From Silvibacterium acidisoli (GTDB taxonomy: Bacteria; Acidobacteriota; Terriglobia; Terriglobales; Acidobacteriaceae): DNA of 64,000 nucleotides. Made by a program: the position numbers and the translations under genes. The stretch is taken from assembly GCA_022870745.1 (NCBI GenBank), contig CP085323.1, forward strand, positions 4,588,001 to 4,652,000, written 5' to 3'. The notes under the pieces were generated by a model that saw only the letters and a list, made by a program, of their open reading frames with translations, ran no database searches and was not told the DNA's origin. Of this stretch, positions 1 to 10,225 are shown piece by piece (positions within the stretch are counted from its first letter, which is position 1; each line of letters starts with the position of its first letter).

Positions 1-195
1 CCAGTAGCCAAGGTAGAAGCCTGCCGACACACGGAAGATCGTCAGAATGGCGGAGAACTTTAAACAGCCGATGAGCGCCTGCGCCAGAGGGGCATACGAT
101 TCACTGCCCTCACCCGGCTTCAGCGGCCGAGTGGAGCCATGATGGAACCATCCGTTTATAAAGGCGCATGCTGCGTCCTTGATATCAACCAGCAC
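1..195 (-). CDS. Possible 5' end of an unidentified membrane protein gene (cut by window edge)
   Basis: An open frame on the minus strand runs off the left edge without a stop. From a GTG at 195 it encodes 65 residues beginning VLVDIKDAACAFINGWF. The last 30 residues are hydrophobic and contain LKFSAILTIF, which would suit a first membrane span. The frame also stays open upstream into the end of the GH31 gene, so the start is unsure. It follows the GH31 gene by about 20 bases on the same strand, so it may be the next gene of that unit. I do not recognise the family. A chance open frame is possible. Confidence 0.35.
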   Translation of the reverse strand, partial: MLVDIKDAACAFINGWFHHGSTRPLKPGEGSESYAPLAQALIGCLKFSAILTIFRVSAGFYLGYW

Positions 196-217
196 GATGG
201 TCGAATCTAAAGAGCCC

Positions 218-2344
218 CTACCCCATCTGCTGCCAACCCGAAATTCTGATCCTGCTACCCTGCTGCTGGAGGCTTCCCTTCTTTGACGAGGCGTCCCAGC
301 CAATGGTGATACCTTCTCCGGTCCATGGAAGGCTACCGTCGCCGTACACCTGCACCGTCCAATCTTTCGCTTCGGCGTCGCCTGTTGAACCGGTAATAGC
401 GGCCATCGGAATCACTGATCCTGCCTTTACGAAGACAGGAATGTTCTCCGTCGATGCAGGAATCTCGATGGCTTGTCCTGCCGCGACTCGCTTTCCTGTC
501 CAGAAATCGTGCCATTCTCCACGAGGCAGCGTAAGCTTTCTCCCCGGCTCGCCTGCGAACAAAGGTGCTACGAGCATGCGATCGCCCACCATGTATGCGT
601 CGTCTACTTCTACAACGGTTGCGTCGTTCGGATAATCGAGTATCAGTGCGCGGAACGGTGGCGTGCCGTCGGTGGCATAGCGGCGAAAGGCGGCGGCCAG
701 GTACGGCAGCAATTGCATGCGCCATCCGATGATCTCGCGACAACGCTCCTCGAGCCTCTGCCAGTTCTCTCCCAGTTGATCGGCGTTGTTCTTTTCGCGA
801 TCGATCTGCTTCCACGGCGGATTCTTGATGTACCAGGCGTTCACCATGGCCAGCGGCGAGAAAATAACGCCCTGCAGCCTGCGAATGAGGTCTTCCTCGC
901 TGACAGCATCGCGTACCTCCGGGCACCACAGCAACCCGGAGAAGCCAGAGTTCACTACGCCACGCACAAACTGGCGGTGATCGTAAAGATCGCTGTACAG
1001 AACAAACGGATACGGCGCACTCAGCGCTCCGCTCGAACGGACAAGGTTGAATGTTTCAAGGCCACGTTGCCGAAACTGCTGCCAGATCGCCTGTTGATAC
1101 TTCAGTCCGAAGATGGCATGCATCTGCTCGCCGTCGAGCCCGGAAGGAAACTGGCTGAAATCCGGAAACGACCAGCCGCCGGTGTAGTCGGAGCTGTCGC
1201 ATTCATCCAGCTTGAAACCACTGATGCCGATCTCCACCAGTTCTTTGCCGTGATAGTCGCCGAAGATCTTGCGAGCCGGTTCGCCCGCGAAATCCGGAAC
1301 CAGCCCTTCCCACACTGCGATGTCGCCAGAATATGGAACCAGTTCGCCGAAGACCGGCGACGAGGGATGCGTGTACGCATGCTCCCACAGGTTGACCCTG
1401 TAGCCCTGCTGCGCCGCGCTGCCGATAAACTTCTTCGGATCAGGAAAGCGATGCTTGTCCCACACATAGCTGCACGAGTAGGCATGTGTCTGCCAGCCCG
1501 GCTCAAGTCCGATCACATCGCAGGGTATTCGGCTCTGCCGGAATTCGCGCGCCAGCGCCAGTACTTCTTCCTGCCCGTCATGCATCTCGGGCCGATACCA
1601 GAAGCCGAGCGCCCACTGCGGCGGCATGACACCGCCGCCAGAGAAGAGGATGTAGCGCTTCACCGCATCCAGCATCGATGGACCGGCGAACAGGTAAACA
1701 TCTACGCCTGTTGCGCGCGGCACTTCAATCCGCACTTCGCTTTGCACGTCGATCGTGCGACTCTGCGTGTCACCCGGTGTGTTGACGGCGTCCTGCTCAA
1801 GCGGAATCGCGGTCGTAGGCTTCGGATGAATCTCACCGCAATAGAAATCCGCATGACGCAGTGTATCGACGAGAATGCCGTAGCCGGCTGTGGTCACGTA
1901 AAACGGCGCTGGCGCATGCGAATCGCCGGAGTCACCCTTCGGATCGGCGTTGACGCGAATGATGCGCTTCTTCCCTCTCTGCTGAAAGGACAAAAGCTGC
2001 AGGCCGAATCCATACATCAGCTCCGATTTCTCAAGTGAGATCGCAACGCGGCATCCACGGCGAGTGATCTCTCCATACGGAGCAGCATGGGGAGGGTCGG
2101 TGACCTTAGACAACGCATCGATAGCATCGGCAAGAGGCTCGATGGCACGCATGGAGACCGGCGTGTGCGGCTCCGGCGTGCCGATCGTGGCCTTCCATAT
2201 GCCCGAATGTACGGGCGTCCACTGCATTTCTGTGCGGCCCGCTGGCGCTGTTTCCTGCGCAAATGTTGTCTTTGTCGCGAAGCCGGCAGCAGCGATCCCC
2301 GCCGCGAGGCCCTTCGCAAGATCCCGTCGATTTACCTTGGTCAA
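218..2344 (-). CDS. Glycoside hydrolase family 31 (alpha-xylosidase/alpha-glucosidase type), Tat-exported
   Basis: Predicted exo-acting alpha-glycosidase releasing glucose or xylose from the non-reducing end of oligosaccharides, acting outside the cytoplasm. The frame is open to 2494, but that extension overlaps the ROK gene. A TTG at 2344 has a GGAG five bases upstream and gives a protein starting LTKVNRRDLAKGLAAGIAAA, a twin-arginine signal peptide. The family barrel is visible: WALGFWYRP (about 244-252), then GFKLDE with predicted nucleophile Asp about residue 380, and YPFVLYSD further on as the likely acid/base segment. At about 708 residues the length fits GH31. It lies 53 bases after a ROK kinase gene on the same strand, suggesting a sugar release and phosphorylation pair. 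The exact substrate cannot be read from the sequence. Confidence 0.88.
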   Translation of the reverse strand: MTKVNRRDLAKGLAAGIAAAGFATKTTFAQETAPAGRTEMQWTPVHSGIWKATIGTPEPHTPVSMRAIEPLADAIDALSKVTDPPHAAPYGEITRRGCRVAISLEKSELMYGFGLQLLSFQQRGKKRIIRVNADPKGDSGDSHAPAPFYVTTAGYGILVDTLRHADFYCGEIHPKPTTAIPLEQDAVNTPGDTQSRTIDVQSEVRIEVPRATGVDVYLFAGPSMLDAVKRYILFSGGGVMPPQWALGFWYRPEMHDGQEEVLALAREFRQSRIPCDVIGLEPGWQTHAYSCSYVWDKHRFPDPKKFIGSAAQQGYRVNLWEHAYTHPSSPVFGELVPYSGDIAVWEGLVPDFAGEPARKIFGDYHGKELVEIGISGFKLDECDSSDYTGGWSFPDFSQFPSGLDGEQMHAIFGLKYQQAIWQQFRQRGLETFNLVRSSGALSAPYPFVLYSDLYDHRQFVRGVVNSGFSGLLWCPEVRDAVSEEDLIRRLQGVIFSPLAMVNAWYIKNPPWKQIDREKNNADQLGENWQRLEERCREIIGWRMQLLPYLAAAFRRYATDGTPPFRALILDYPNDATVVEVDDAYMVGDRMLVAPLFAGEPGRKLTLPRGEWHDFWTGKRVAAGQAIEIPASTENIPVFVKAGSVIPMAAITGSTGDAEAKDWTVQVYGDGSLPWTGEGITIGWDASSKKGSLQQQGSRIRISGWQQMG

Positions 2345-2397
2345 CTCGGCTCCATTCCCACGCGCATCGTCGCGCGCAAGAAGAATATCGCAATTAC

Positions 2398-3252
2398 TTA
2401 GTACAGCTCCGCGTAGGCCAGCTCGAGCGCACCCCACGCAATCGTCTCGCGACCGAGTGCTGCTGGCACTACATCCATACGTGCCCTCGACCATGGAGGC
2501 ATCTGCTTCGCAAGCTCCTTGCGCAACGGCACGAAGAGTGCATCGCCGGCGGTCGCGATGCCTCCTCCGATGATGATGCGAGCGGGGTTAAGAAACATGA
2601 TGGTGTTCTTCAATCCCTGCGCCAGATGCACGACATACTTCTCAACGAACGCAGGATCCCGCATAAGTTCTTCTGCAGATTTGCCGTAGTCCCGTTCCAG
2701 CCAAAGGCCGCTGCACATACGCTCCAGGCACCCATACGAACCGCAAAGACATTCGGGTCCATTTGGAACAACAATGTGGTGACCAAGCTCGCAGGCGAAA
2801 GAGTCTGCTCCGCGTAACAATCCGCCGTCGGTAAGGAGCCCGCCACCGATCCCGGTTGAGAGCGTGATGTAGAAGATGGGCCGCATCCCTCGGCCCGCTC
2901 CGTGAATACCTTCGCCGAGCGCTCCTGCCAGTGAATCGCGATCGATCACAGCCGGCGTTGCGAAGCGGCGTTTGACCTCGCCACAGAGATCGAAGTCGTT
3001 CCAGCCCGAGACGTGTGTCGAATAGATGACCCGCTGCGTAAAGAAATTCACCGGCCCGCCAAAGCCGATGCCGCATCCATTGAACGGCCCGGCATTCCAC
3101 GCTGTGACCATCTCCTCCATCCGATCGAGCATCCATACTGGCCCGGCATCACGGAGCGTAGCCTGAGTCTCCAGGCGAACGAGAGAGCGATCTTCAAAGA
3201 GTGCGACGCTGAAGTTGGTGCCTCCGATGTCGAGTGTAAGCGTCTTTTTCAT
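2398..3252 (-). CDS. ROK family sugar kinase (glucokinase-like)
   Basis: Cytoplasmic ATP-dependent sugar kinase of the ROK family; glucose or a related hexose is the likely substrate. The start is the ATG at 3252, giving MKKTLTLDIGGTNF with the phosphate-binding DIGGTN at residues 8-13. The 14 extra upstream residues in frame have no family character. ELGHH followed by CLCGSYGCLE supplies the zinc-binding His/Cys cluster typical of ROK kinases and absent from many ROK repressors. There is no N-terminal helix-turn-helix, which also favours kinase over repressor. The length of 284 residues is slightly below the usual 300-320. The gene sits between argG, from which a hairpin separates it, and the GH31 gene, with which it is probably co-transcribed. 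Confidence 0.87.
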   Translation of the reverse strand: MKKTLTLDIGGTNFSVALFEDRSLVRLETQATLRDAGPVWMLDRMEEMVTAWNAGPFNGCGIGFGGPVNFFTQRVIYSTHVSGWNDFDLCGEVKRRFATPAVIDRDSLAGALGEGIHGAGRGMRPIFYITLSTGIGGGLLTDGGLLRGADSFACELGHHIVVPNGPECLCGSYGCLERMCSGLWLERDYGKSAEELMRDPAFVEKYVVHLAQGLKNTIMFLNPARIIIGGGIATAGDALFVPLRKELAKQMPPWSRARMDVVPAALGRETIAWGALELAYAELY

Positions 3253-3341
3253 CGACTCACGCCATCGCCAAGCTGGTAAGTGACATAGGCACAAAGATAG
3301 CTTCGCGCAAACACATCTGTACAGCTGGCCGCTTGCTCCAA

Positions 3342-3377
3342 AAGGTAAAGGCCGGCATGCTTGCCGGCCTTTACCTT
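3342..3377. terminator. Hairpin terminator between argG and the ROK kinase gene
   Basis: A perfect 16-bp inverted repeat (arms 3342-3357 and 3362-3377, loop TGCT), with AAGG/CCTT at the outer ends. It lies about 20 bases past the argG stop on the minus strand, with a short T run at its end, so it probably ends argG transcription. Confidence 0.8.
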
Positions 3378-3395
3378 GGAATGCTGAAGCAGTGA

Positions 3396-4754
<1,359 letters not shown>

Positions 4755-4873
4755 TCAGCAATGCGCTGACGTTCTAATCATTTTACTGGTACGCGGGTGC
4801 CGCGTTTGAAAGCACGGAGAATTCAGCGAAGAGAGGCGCAGCCCGGCCACAGTGGACATGGCCACGCTCGATG

Positions 4874-6751
4874 CTAAACAGACAGGCTAAGCACCCGGTT
4901 GAGCCGCTTCACAAACGTCGCAGGATCCTTCAACTGAATCCCCTCGAGCAGCAAGGCCTGGTCAAACAGCAGCCATGCAGCATCGTCCGTATGCGGATTG
5001 CCCGGGTTCGCCAGCAGCTTGCGAATGATCTCGTGATCGGGATTGATCTCAAGCGTCGGCTTCAGGTCCGGCATGTTTGTCTGCCCCATGGCGCGCATCA
5101 TCTGGCGCATACGGGCCGAGGGCTCGTCTTCATCGGAGACGACGCACGACGGGCTGTCCGCGAGACGCGACGAAGTGCGAACGTCCTTCACTGCATCGCC
5201 AAGCGTCGCCTTCAGCTTCTCGAGCAGCGGCTTCAGCTCTTCGCTCTTCTCCGCTGTAGACTCGTCCTGCAGATCTTCGCTCGTCGCCGACTTGTTCACC
5301 GACTTCAGATCGATCGCGTCGTACTGCGGAATCGACGAGAAGACGATCTCATCGATGTCATCGTCGAGAATAAGGACTTCGATGTCCTTTTTCCGGTAGA
5401 TTTCAAGCAGCGGCGAATTGCGCAGCAGGTCTTCAGAACCGCCGGTGATGTAATAAAGGCTCTTCTGCTCGGGCTGCATCCGCGCCTTGGCATCGGCCAG
5501 GCTGGTGAGTCCGTCTACCTTCGTAGACTTCACGCGCACAAGGTCGAGCAGCACTTCGCGGTTGGCGAAATCGCCGTACAAACCTTCCTTCAACGGACGG
5601 TTGTACTCCGCGATGAACTTTGCATACTTCTCAGGATCGTTCGCCGCGACATTCTTCAGTTCGGAGAGGATCTTCTTCACGCTCGCCGTGCGAATCGATG
5701 TCAGAACCTTATTCTGCTGCAGAATCTCACGCGAAACATTCAGCGGCAGATCCTCGCTGTCGATCACACCGCGCACAAAGCGCAGATACTGCGGCAGCAG
5801 ATCCTTCGAGTCGTCCATGATGAAGACGCGCTTCACATAGAGCTTCACCCCGCCCTTGTAATCGGCCTGGTACAGGTCGAGCGGAGCCTTCGCCGGAATG
5901 TAAAACAACGTCGTGTACTCGAGCGATCCTTCCGCGCGCGTGTGGAACCACAGCAGCGGATCTTCCCAGTCGCCCGTGATCGACTTGTAGAACTCTTTGT
6001 AGTCCTCGTCCTTCAGCTCGCTCTTGGAGCGTCGCCACATCGCGGAAGCAGCGTTCACCTGCTCGGTGACGCGAGTCTTCGTCGATTCCTTGGTCTCTTC
6101 GTTCCACTCGCTCTTCTCGTAAGTCAGGAAGATCGGGAAGGCGATGTGGTTCGAGTACTTCTTGACGATCTCTTTCAGCCGCCAGCTATTGGCATACTGC
6201 GCGCCTTCCTCGTTGAAGTGCACAAGGATGGTCGTTCCCGCTACGCTGCGTGCCTCCGCACCAGTGACTTCTTCGAGATCGAAGCCGCTCTTGCCATCGG
6301 AGGTCCAGCGCCACGTCTTCTCTTCACCGGCCTTGCGCGAGGTCACCTCGACCTTATCGGCAACCATGAAGGCCGAGTAAAAGCCCACGCCGAACTGGCC
6401 GATGAGGTTCGAGTCCTTCTTCGCATCGCCCGACAACTGCGACAGGAAGCTCTTCGTTCCCGAACGCGCAATCGTGCCCAGGTGCGAGACAAGATCTTCA
6501 TCGTTCATACCGATGCCGGTATCGGAGATGGTGAGCGTCTTCTTCTCTTCATCCAGCGTAAGATCGATCCGCGGATCGAACGGCAGCGACTTGTACGCAT
6601 CATCGACCAGCGTAAGGTGGCGCAGCTTATCGAGAGCGTCAGAGGAGTTCGAAATCAGTTCGCGGAGAAAGATCTCCGGGTGGGAGTAAAGCGAATGAAT
6701 GATGAGCTGTAAAAGCTGGGAGACTTCTGTCTGAAATTCACGCTTGGACAT
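4874..6751 (-). CDS. htpG: Chaperone protein HtpG (Hsp90)
   Basis: ATP-dependent homodimeric Hsp90 chaperone of the cytoplasm. The N-terminal GHKL ATPase motifs are intact: ELISNSSDALDKLR (about residues 30-43), DTGIGMN, and GQFGVGFYSAFMVADKVEV. The middle domain (WTSDGKSGFDLEE, RVFIMDD, FVRGVIDSEDLPLNVSREILQQ) and the C-terminal dimerisation region follow. The 625-residue length is normal. It stands alone between argG and the trehalose genes with a 107-base upstream region that carries a copy of a dispersed 28-nt repeat. A long open frame on the opposite strand is a codon-bias shadow. Confidence 0.98.
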   Translation of the reverse strand: MSKREFQTEVSQLLQLIIHSLYSHPEIFLRELISNSSDALDKLRHLTLVDDAYKSLPFDPRIDLTLDEEKKTLTISDTGIGMNDEDLVSHLGTIARSGTKSFLSQLSGDAKKDSNLIGQFGVGFYSAFMVADKVEVTSRKAGEEKTWRWTSDGKSGFDLEEVTGAEARSVAGTTILVHFNEEGAQYANSWRLKEIVKKYSNHIAFPIFLTYEKSEWNEETKESTKTRVTEQVNAASAMWRRSKSELKDEDYKEFYKSITGDWEDPLLWFHTRAEGSLEYTTLFYIPAKAPLDLYQADYKGGVKLYVKRVFIMDDSKDLLPQYLRFVRGVIDSEDLPLNVSREILQQNKVLTSIRTASVKKILSELKNVAANDPEKYAKFIAEYNRPLKEGLYGDFANREVLLDLVRVKSTKVDGLTSLADAKARMQPEQKSLYYITGGSEDLLRNSPLLEIYRKKDIEVLILDDDIDEIVFSSIPQYDAIDLKSVNKSATSEDLQDESTAEKSEELKPLLEKLKATLGDAVKDVRTSSRLADSPSCVVSDEDEPSARMRQMMRAMGQTNMPDLKPTLEINPDHEIIRKLLANPGNPHTDDAAWLLFDQALLLEGIQLKDPATFVKRLNRVLSLSV

Positions 6752-6798
6752 ACAGGTTTATTATGCCAAATCGCCAGCCTTTGCAGGCGACAACGGTT

Positions 6799-6826
6799 GT
6801 CACCCCGAACGCAGTGAAGGATCTGC
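6799..6826. repeat. Dispersed 28-nt intergenic repeat, copy 1
   Basis: This 28-nt block starts GTCACCCCGAACGCAGTGA and matches 36525-36552 at 24 of 28 positions. Read as protein on the plus strand it gives the PERSEG string seen in spurious ORFs of many genomes. It lies between htpG and otsB. Its function is unknown; it looks like a dispersed intergenic repeat. Confidence 0.7.
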
Positions 6827-6858
6827 ACGTTTTCGATGCGATACGTGGAGAATCTCTG

Positions 6859-7644
6859 CTACGAAGACGCCTCGTGCCAGAGATTCAGAAAGTCAACCAG
6901 CTCCACCGGCGGCTGCAGCCACAAGGCAGCATCCGTCTCGCGAAACTCGGGACGCACCAGTACCGAAAGTCCATGGCCGTTCAACACTCGGAAAGCGTCC
7001 TCGTCCGTAACATCGTCGCCAAGAAAAGCGACCGGTGTTCCCGCATCAGCCTTCCCGAGAATCGCCCGAATCGCATCGCCCTTATCGGGCTTGGTAGAAC
7101 GAAGCTCCATGCCGCCTTCAAAGGCCAGGAACTTCAGCCCCGGCGTGCTCCGGAACAGCTGCCAGCCAGCCTCCACCCGCTGTTGCAGATTCGCAATTTC
7201 CTTTGCACTGAGCCCGCGCCAGTGCACCGCGACACCGCCAGCCTTGATTTCCGCCATTGAGAGCAGGTCTTCACGCGCCAGCCATTCTTCCGCCTGCGCA
7301 AGCCCCTCGCGAATATCGGAAGGAATCTCGAGCCTGCGGAAGGCGCCATCCGCCGACCGATGCTCCATGCCGTGCGCGCCCCATATCTCAAGGTCTGCAA
7401 GTGGCCCAAGCAATGCCCGGATCTCGCTTACCGGGCGACCGGAAATGATCGAAACCTCGGTGCCATGAGAGCGAATGATTCGTTCGAGAATCGGAACTAC
7501 TTCAGGATATGGATAGGCCTTGAAGCGATCCAGCTGAAATGGAGCCAGGGTGCCGTCGTAATCCAACAGGAGCCGCGCCGTCTTGTTGCCATCGAAGGAT
7601 TGAAACAGCTTCGCCAGCGCATCGCGCGAGTTGTCATGAAGCAC
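6859..7644 (-). CDS. otsB: Trehalose-6-phosphate phosphatase
   Basis: Dephosphorylates trehalose 6-phosphate to trehalose, the second step of the OtsAB osmoprotectant pathway, in the cytoplasm. HAD superfamily: nucleophile motif LLLDYDGTLAP with Asp28 and Asp30, motif II IISGR, WGAHGMEHRS in the cap region, and motif IV FLGDDVTDEDAF near the C-terminus. The length of 261 residues is typical. Translation starts at GTG 7644, inside the last codons of otsA (11-base overlap), preceded by GAGGG, so the two genes are almost certainly translationally coupled. Confidence 0.95.
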   Translation of the reverse strand: MLHDNSRDALAKLFQSFDGNKTARLLLDYDGTLAPFQLDRFKAYPYPEVVPILERIIRSHGTEVSIISGRPVSEIRALLGPLADLEIWGAHGMEHRSADGAFRRLEIPSDIREGLAQAEEWLAREDLLSMAEIKAGGVAVHWRGLSAKEIANLQQRVEAGWQLFRSTPGLKFLAFEGGMELRSTKPDKGDAIRAILGKADAGTPVAFLGDDVTDEDAFRVLNGHGLSVLVRPEFRETDAALWLQPPVELVDFLNLWHEASS

Positions 7645-9922
7645 GGCGTGTACCCTCGATGGTCGTCTTCAGCACCGTGTCGCGGCTCAGCCTCAGATCG
7701 CAAAGGTCGCCGATCAGGCTGCTCGCCCACCAGTAGATGTTGTGTTCGCTGACCGACTTCCGCATGCGTGTCATGCGATCGGTAACCTCTTCCACATCCA
7801 TCTCCAGTGCCCGTGCAATCGCCTCGCCGGTGGCCTGCGTGTCGTATGGATTCACGATGATCGCATCCCTTAGCTCACGCGAAGCCCCGGTGAACAGGCT
7901 CAGAATCAGCACACCGCGATTGTCATCACGTGAAGCAACATATTCCTTCGCCACCAGGTTCATGCCGTCGTGCAGCGAAGTTACGAGGCACAGGTGCGCG
8001 AGCCTGTAGTAGCGCAGCACCTCTTCATGGCTGTGCTGGCGATCGAGCATCACGATCGGCTTCCACTTACCGCCCTTGAAACGCTCGTTGATGCGATCAG
8101 CTTCATCCCTGACCTTCTTATGAAATTGCGAGTACTCGGGAATATTGCTGCGTGTCGGCGCGCCGATCTGGATAAACGTGAACCGGCCCTGGTAGCGTGG
8201 GTGCCGTTCGAGAAATGATTCAACGGCGAGAAAGCGTTCTACGATTCCCTTGGTGTAATCGAGACGATCGACACCTACACCAAGAAAAGTGGTTTCAATC
8301 CCAAGCTCCGCAATCAGCTCACTGCGTTCCTCTGCTGTATTCGTGTCGGAGACAACATTCTCCGGCTCGAGGAAGTCCACACTAATTGGGAACGGCAGCA
8401 CCGACGACCAGTGGCTCTTGCGGCGCACTGAGAAGCGCTCCCAGTCCACCCGCGCCTCAAGCACTCGATCTACGGTGTTAAGAAAATTGTTGCAGTGCGC
8501 CTGCACGTGGAAACCGATCAGATCCGCACCCAGCAGCCCGTCGAGTAGCTCCTGCTGCCACGGACAGATGCTGAACGCCTCGGGATTCGGCCACGGGATA
8601 TGCCAGAAGATCGCTACGCGCGCATGCGGAATGCGCTCTTTAATCATGCGTGGCAGCAGCGCGAAGTGGTAGTCCTGTATCAGGACTACGGGCGACTCTT
8701 CATCGCCGATCTGCTCGGCAAGCGCGTCTGCAAAGCGCGAGTTCACCTCGTTGTAGTAACGCCAGTCTGAAGCGCGGAAGGTAGGCCGGGTATGCGCCAT
8801 GTGGCACAGCGGCCAGAGACCCTCGTTCGCAAAACCGTAGTAGTAGCCCTCTTCTTCTTCCTTGGTGAGCCAAACGCGGCGCAGCGTGTACTTAGGATCG
8901 TTGGGCGGTACCTGGAGGCAATCGTGTTCATCGACCACGTCCCTGTCCGCACTGCCGCTGCCCTGCGCTATCCAGGTTCCGTTGCAGGCACGTAGGATCG
9001 GTTCCATCGCTGTCACCAGTCCACTCGCGGGCACCGTGACCTTGATGTCTCCATCCTGGCGATTATGGATATATGGCTCACGATTCGACACCACGTAAAG
9101 ATTGTTGCCGTCGAGCTTGGTGCGAACGTGATCGGCCAGCCGCTGCGCGGTCCACAGCGATTCATTCGTGTTACGCAGACGCGCTTCGGTCTCCGCGGCC
9201 GCATGGGCCTGCCGCATGCTCTCCGCCAGCGGAGCTACTTCCTGGGCGAGCGTGTGCAGAAAGTCCAGATCCTTCGGAGAAGGCGGCGCTACGTCGCGAT
9301 CCGTGCGCAGCGTCTTCATCCATTCCGCCGCACGCTGAATCGGCCCAGCCAGGCTCCAGCGCACAATGAGCAGCGTAATGCCAACGATCACCAGCACCTG
9401 GAAGGCGATATGCGCAAAGGCCTGCCCCCATTCGCGGAAGACCTGTGCGCGAATATATCCGGTGTCGTAGACCACAAGGATGCCGCCGGCCACGCTGTTG
9501 TTAATCGCGTGCAGCGGTGCGGCCAGTACATACATACGCCGGAATCCCGACCGCATGTAGTTCGTCTCGGTGCGATTCCGCGCGATGGCGTCTTTCAGCA
9601 GCTGAGGAGTCTCAGGAAGCAGGACATTTGCCTTGCCGGTGCTCGAAAGAGCAAAGTATTCGCTGTCGAAAACTTCAATGCCAACCAGGTGGTCGCGATC
9701 ATCGAAGCGGCGCAGCATGGACCGCAGCCCGGTGGTGTCGCCGTTCTGAAGATAAGATTCTGAGACAGCAGCCAGGCTCTCGCCAAATGTCTCCGCTTTC
9801 CGTTCAAGATCGACTCGGAGCGCATCTTTGTCGGTTCTCACCTGGTACCAGGAAGAGATCACGGATACCAGAGTCACTCCGAGAATCAACGCAACGATCA
9901 GCCGTAAACTTAAAATCCTCAT
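7634..9922 (-). CDS. otsA: Trehalose-6-phosphate synthase (GT20) fused to an N-terminal two-span membrane sensor-like region
   Basis: The C-terminal part, from about residue 275 (NLYVVSNREPY), is a complete GT20 enzyme making trehalose 6-phosphate from UDP-glucose and glucose 6-phosphate. Recognisable blocks are FWHIPWPNPE, LIGFHVQAHCNNFL, GVDRLDYTKGI and SLHDGMNLVAKEYVAS. The first 275 residues are not part of normal OtsA, which is about 470 long. They comprise a membrane helix at about 7-25, an extracytoplasmic segment of about 145 residues (26-170), a second helix at about 172-192, and a HAMP-like linker of charged helices to about 270. This resembles the input half of a sensor kinase. The ATG at 9922 has GAGGG in front. 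It is followed by overlapping otsB. Membrane tethering and signal-gated activity are inference. Confidence 0.93.
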   Translation of the reverse strand: MRILSLRLIVALILGVTLVSVISSWYQVRTDKDALRVDLERKAETFGESLAAVSESYLQNGDTTGLRSMLRRFDDRDHLVGIEVFDSEYFALSSTGKANVLLPETPQLLKDAIARNRTETNYMRSGFRRMYVLAAPLHAINNSVAGGILVVYDTGYIRAQVFREWGQAFAHIAFQVLVIVGITLLIVRWSLAGPIQRAAEWMKTLRTDRDVAPPSPKDLDFLHTLAQEVAPLAESMRQAHAAAETEARLRNTNESLWTAQRLADHVRTKLDGNNLYVVSNREPYIHNRQDGDIKVTVPASGLVTAMEPILRACNGTWIAQGSGSADRDVVDEHDCLQVPPNDPKYTLRRVWLTKEEEEGYYYGFANEGLWPLCHMAHTRPTFRASDWRYYNEVNSRFADALAEQIGDEESPVVLIQDYHFALLPRMIKERIPHARVAIFWHIPWPNPEAFSICPWQQELLDGLLGADLIGFHVQAHCNNFLNTVDRVLEARVDWERFSVRRKSHWSSVLPFPISVDFLEPENVVSDTNTAEERSELIAELGIETTFLGVGVDRLDYTKGIVERFLAVESFLERHPRYQGRFTFIQIGAPTRSNIPEYSQFHKKVRDEADRINERFKGGKWKPIVMLDRQHSHEEVLRYYRLAHLCLVTSLHDGMNLVAKEYVASRDDNRGVLILSLFTGASRELRDAIIVNPYDTQATGEAIARALEMDVEEVTDRMTRMRKSVSEHNIYWWASSLIGDLCDLRLSRDTVLKTTIEGTRRAS

Positions 9923-10225
9923 TCACCCTCGTCTGTCATGCTTTGGATGCATCTAAACGCTGTTTCCCTGGTGGAAAATGCGCATGGACGGCAATTTTTT
10001 CGGCACAACCCGTGTTTTTTCTTCGGTTTGAAGAGTGAAGACTTCCCATAGCAGACGCACGCTATCCAACGCGCAGCGAACGCACACCGCAGACCAGCAA
10101 TCAGCTATAGGTTGATTTTATCAATTCAGGGGTAAAACCAGGTAACAGCCAATGCACGAGTGGCCGGCAATCAGAGTCGTCATCCCTCATTTTCATGAGG
10201 GATGACAATACAGGCAGCACGAACG
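9923..10225. other. Intergenic region between otsA and pckG
   Basis: This 303-base stretch has no convincing gene. It holds the pckG terminator hairpin at its right end and the otsA promoter region at its left. I could not assign a -35/-10 pair with confidence. Confidence 0.5.
10179..10206 (-). terminator. Hairpin terminator downstream of pckG
   Basis: A perfect 12-bp inverted repeat (10179-10190 and 10195-10206, loop TTTC), 20 bases past the pckG stop codon on the minus strand. Only a weak T run follows. Confidence 0.65.

Noticed and set aside
473..2038. 521-codon open frame opposite the GH31 gene
   Set aside because: Shadow; the minus strand encodes a recognisable enzyme with catalytic motifs.
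4871..6712. 613-codon open frame opposite htpG
   Set aside because: Codon-bias shadow of a gene with clear family motifs; arginine-, leucine- and valine-rich protein without domains.
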